64,000 bases of DNA, taken from Dryomyza anilis. Its lineage: Eukaryota; Arthropoda; Insecta; Diptera; Dryomyzidae. The position numbers and the translations under genes are program-made. This document shows positions 63,001 through 64,000 of the stretch, piece after piece. Within the stretch, counting starts at the first letter, position 1, and each line of letters starts with the position of its first letter. A model generated the notes under the pieces. That model saw only the letters and a program-made list of their open reading frames with translations. It did not search any database and had not been told where the DNA came from. Where the stretch lies: NCBI GenBank assembly GCA_951804985.1, contig OX638130.1:126989593-127053592 (forward strand), given 5' to 3'.

Positions 63001-63063
63001 TAAAATCATATTAAATAAAAAAAATAATATCAAATAAAATAAAATAAAAAATAGAATAAATAT
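60059..63063 (+). repeat. 3-kb array of 10-bp unit TCAAATAAAA
   Basis: About 290 units; 60640-61230 is nearly pure. Variants include TCAAATTAAA and 5-bp AAAAT slips. The unit contains AATAAA, and short A-tracts recur every 10 bp. A marker segment is present twice: CTAGTAAAAG at 60259 and 61411 (1152 bp apart), AGAAATGAAATTATTAAAAT at 60404 and 61561, and AGTCAAATTA at 60591 and 61748 (both 1157 bp). Confidence 0.97.
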
Positions 63064-63779
63064 CATTAATAAATATAAATTAAAAATTATAAAAACGAAA
63101 AACTTCAAATTAGTTGAGATTTTCTTTGTGCCGAACAAAACAAAGTTATTAAGCACAAATGTTGCGCTTCGTACATCACGTTCGTCTACTTTGTGTCTTT
63201 TATTTTATTTGTCTATGTACTTCCTCTATTTAACTTCGTCAAATCGCTATTTTTTTATATTCTATTTTCATTTGTTCCCTACAACATGACCATAAAAAGC
63301 AAATCATGTGCGTTTCTTTTCGTTTCAAATGCTTTTCTTCAACTCCACTCAACTCTCAACGCACAGATGTCAGTGTCGAGTAACTCTCTCAGTCTGTCTG
63401 AAGTAGTTTTTGTTACCCTACTTCGTCTTCATGTTGTTGTCTTTGTTCTTGGCCATGTTAGTATTTGCTGCATCGCCGGCATCTGGCAAAAATGTGCGGA
63501 AGTGTGTTAAAAAAATGCTTGAGTCATTGTTAAAAGTTCGCTCTAAGCCAAACGAAAAACAATAACAGCGACAGTGGCAGCAGCAGCTGCTACTGCTTCA
63601 GTTTTTGTTGCTGCTAACGCTGCTGCACTTGAGCAGAGGCCAACTTAGTCTGGCGGCGCACAGCTTGTTAGGAAGTCATTTGCTACGCTTAATGATCAAA
63701 GTTACTTTTTCATTGGTCACTGCAAAAAATCCGATTAGAACTTACTTTGTGTTCAAAATGGAAAGCATGACCAAATTTT
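63064..63779. other. Gene-free intergenic DNA
   Basis: Unique sequence with a CAGCAGCAGCTGCTACTGCT patch near 63577. The open frame at 63193-63510 (105 codons) is hydrophobic and low-complexity; not called. Confidence 0.5.
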
Positions 63780-64000
63780 CAATAAAAAAATTAAATTTTT
63801 GATGAAATATTTAATTTTTCAAAAAATTTAGTTTTATTGTGAACACATTTCTTTTTATTAAAAATTTTGTATTTTAGTGCAATATTTACTTTTTAATGAA
63901 AATTTTAATTTTTATTGAAAAATAAAATTTTTAGTGAGAAAATAAATATTTATTCAAAATTCAGTTTTTAATAAAATATTTAGTGAGAAATTGAATTTTT
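63780..64000 (-). repeat. 19-bp minisatellite, locus 7, inverted, cut by window end
   Basis: Plus strand reads AAATTTTTAGTGAGAAAAT and similar, the reverse complement of the family unit. Degenerate; continues beyond the window. Confidence 0.7.

Overview
This is AT-rich nuclear DNA from an insect, most likely a higher fly (schizophoran Diptera); the genus cannot be fixed from the sequence alone. The grounds are a tRNA-derived SINE with a (TTA)n tail (76-390), a DINE-1/mini-me-like element with subterminal inverted repeats and a GTCT microsatellite (33436-34175), CAA/CAG-rich tracts typical of brachyceran intergenic DNA, a solo LTR with an arthropod-style TATA box plus TCAGT initiator, and no bacterial gene organisation. 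I find no protein-coding gene I can support. The long open frames are either tandem-repeat read-through (units of 9 or 12 bp stay in frame; 7- and 10-bp units can also stay open) or short low-complexity frames without recognisable domains. The window is best read as intergenic or very long intronic DNA.

About a third of the window (roughly 23-24 kb, by adding my spans) is tandem repeat: a 12-bp array (13.97-14.51 kb); a 5.2-kb array of a 9-bp unit containing TATAAAA (15.50-20.69 kb); a degenerate 9-bp array (21.9-23.1 kb) and a homogeneous relative with 666/594-bp higher-order structure (26.53-29.17 kb); a 9-bp ATATGCATA array inside a degenerate ATATGCAAA array (37.5-38.7 kb) with a second degenerate array at 40.2-40.7 kb; a 2.6-kb, nearly invariant 7-bp array (41.90-44.53 kb); a related 7-bp array (58.36-58.89 kb); and a 3-kb 10-bp array (60.1-63.06 kb). 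A 19-bp minisatellite (TTTTTCACTAAAAATTCAA) recurs at eight loci in both orientations.

Between the arrays lie decayed mobile elements: a TA-flanked MITE (12607-13159), a 650-bp insertion built of GC-rich palindromic modules inside a 19-bp array (10746-11408), two fold-back elements (32713-33019, 48217-48484), a DINE-like cluster (31.56-34.33 kb), and a MITE-like element (46441-47782) split by a solo LTR (46852-47391), with an older diverged copy of the same LTR just upstream.

The strongest unexplained signal is a short dispersed core, TGACGTATGAGT followed by AACATTT. There are nine exact copies of its first 11 bases and at least five near-copies, on both strands, across 53 kb. Two convergent clusters at 3.7-8.2 kb show that it belongs to an otherwise strongly diverged 160-300 bp repeat unit. 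A second theme is the origin of the arrays: two homogeneous 9-bp arrays each differ by one A-to-T change from an older degenerate array nearby, the two 7-bp arrays are linked by single-base intermediates preserved at an array edge, and two arrays end in or beside near-perfect palindromes.
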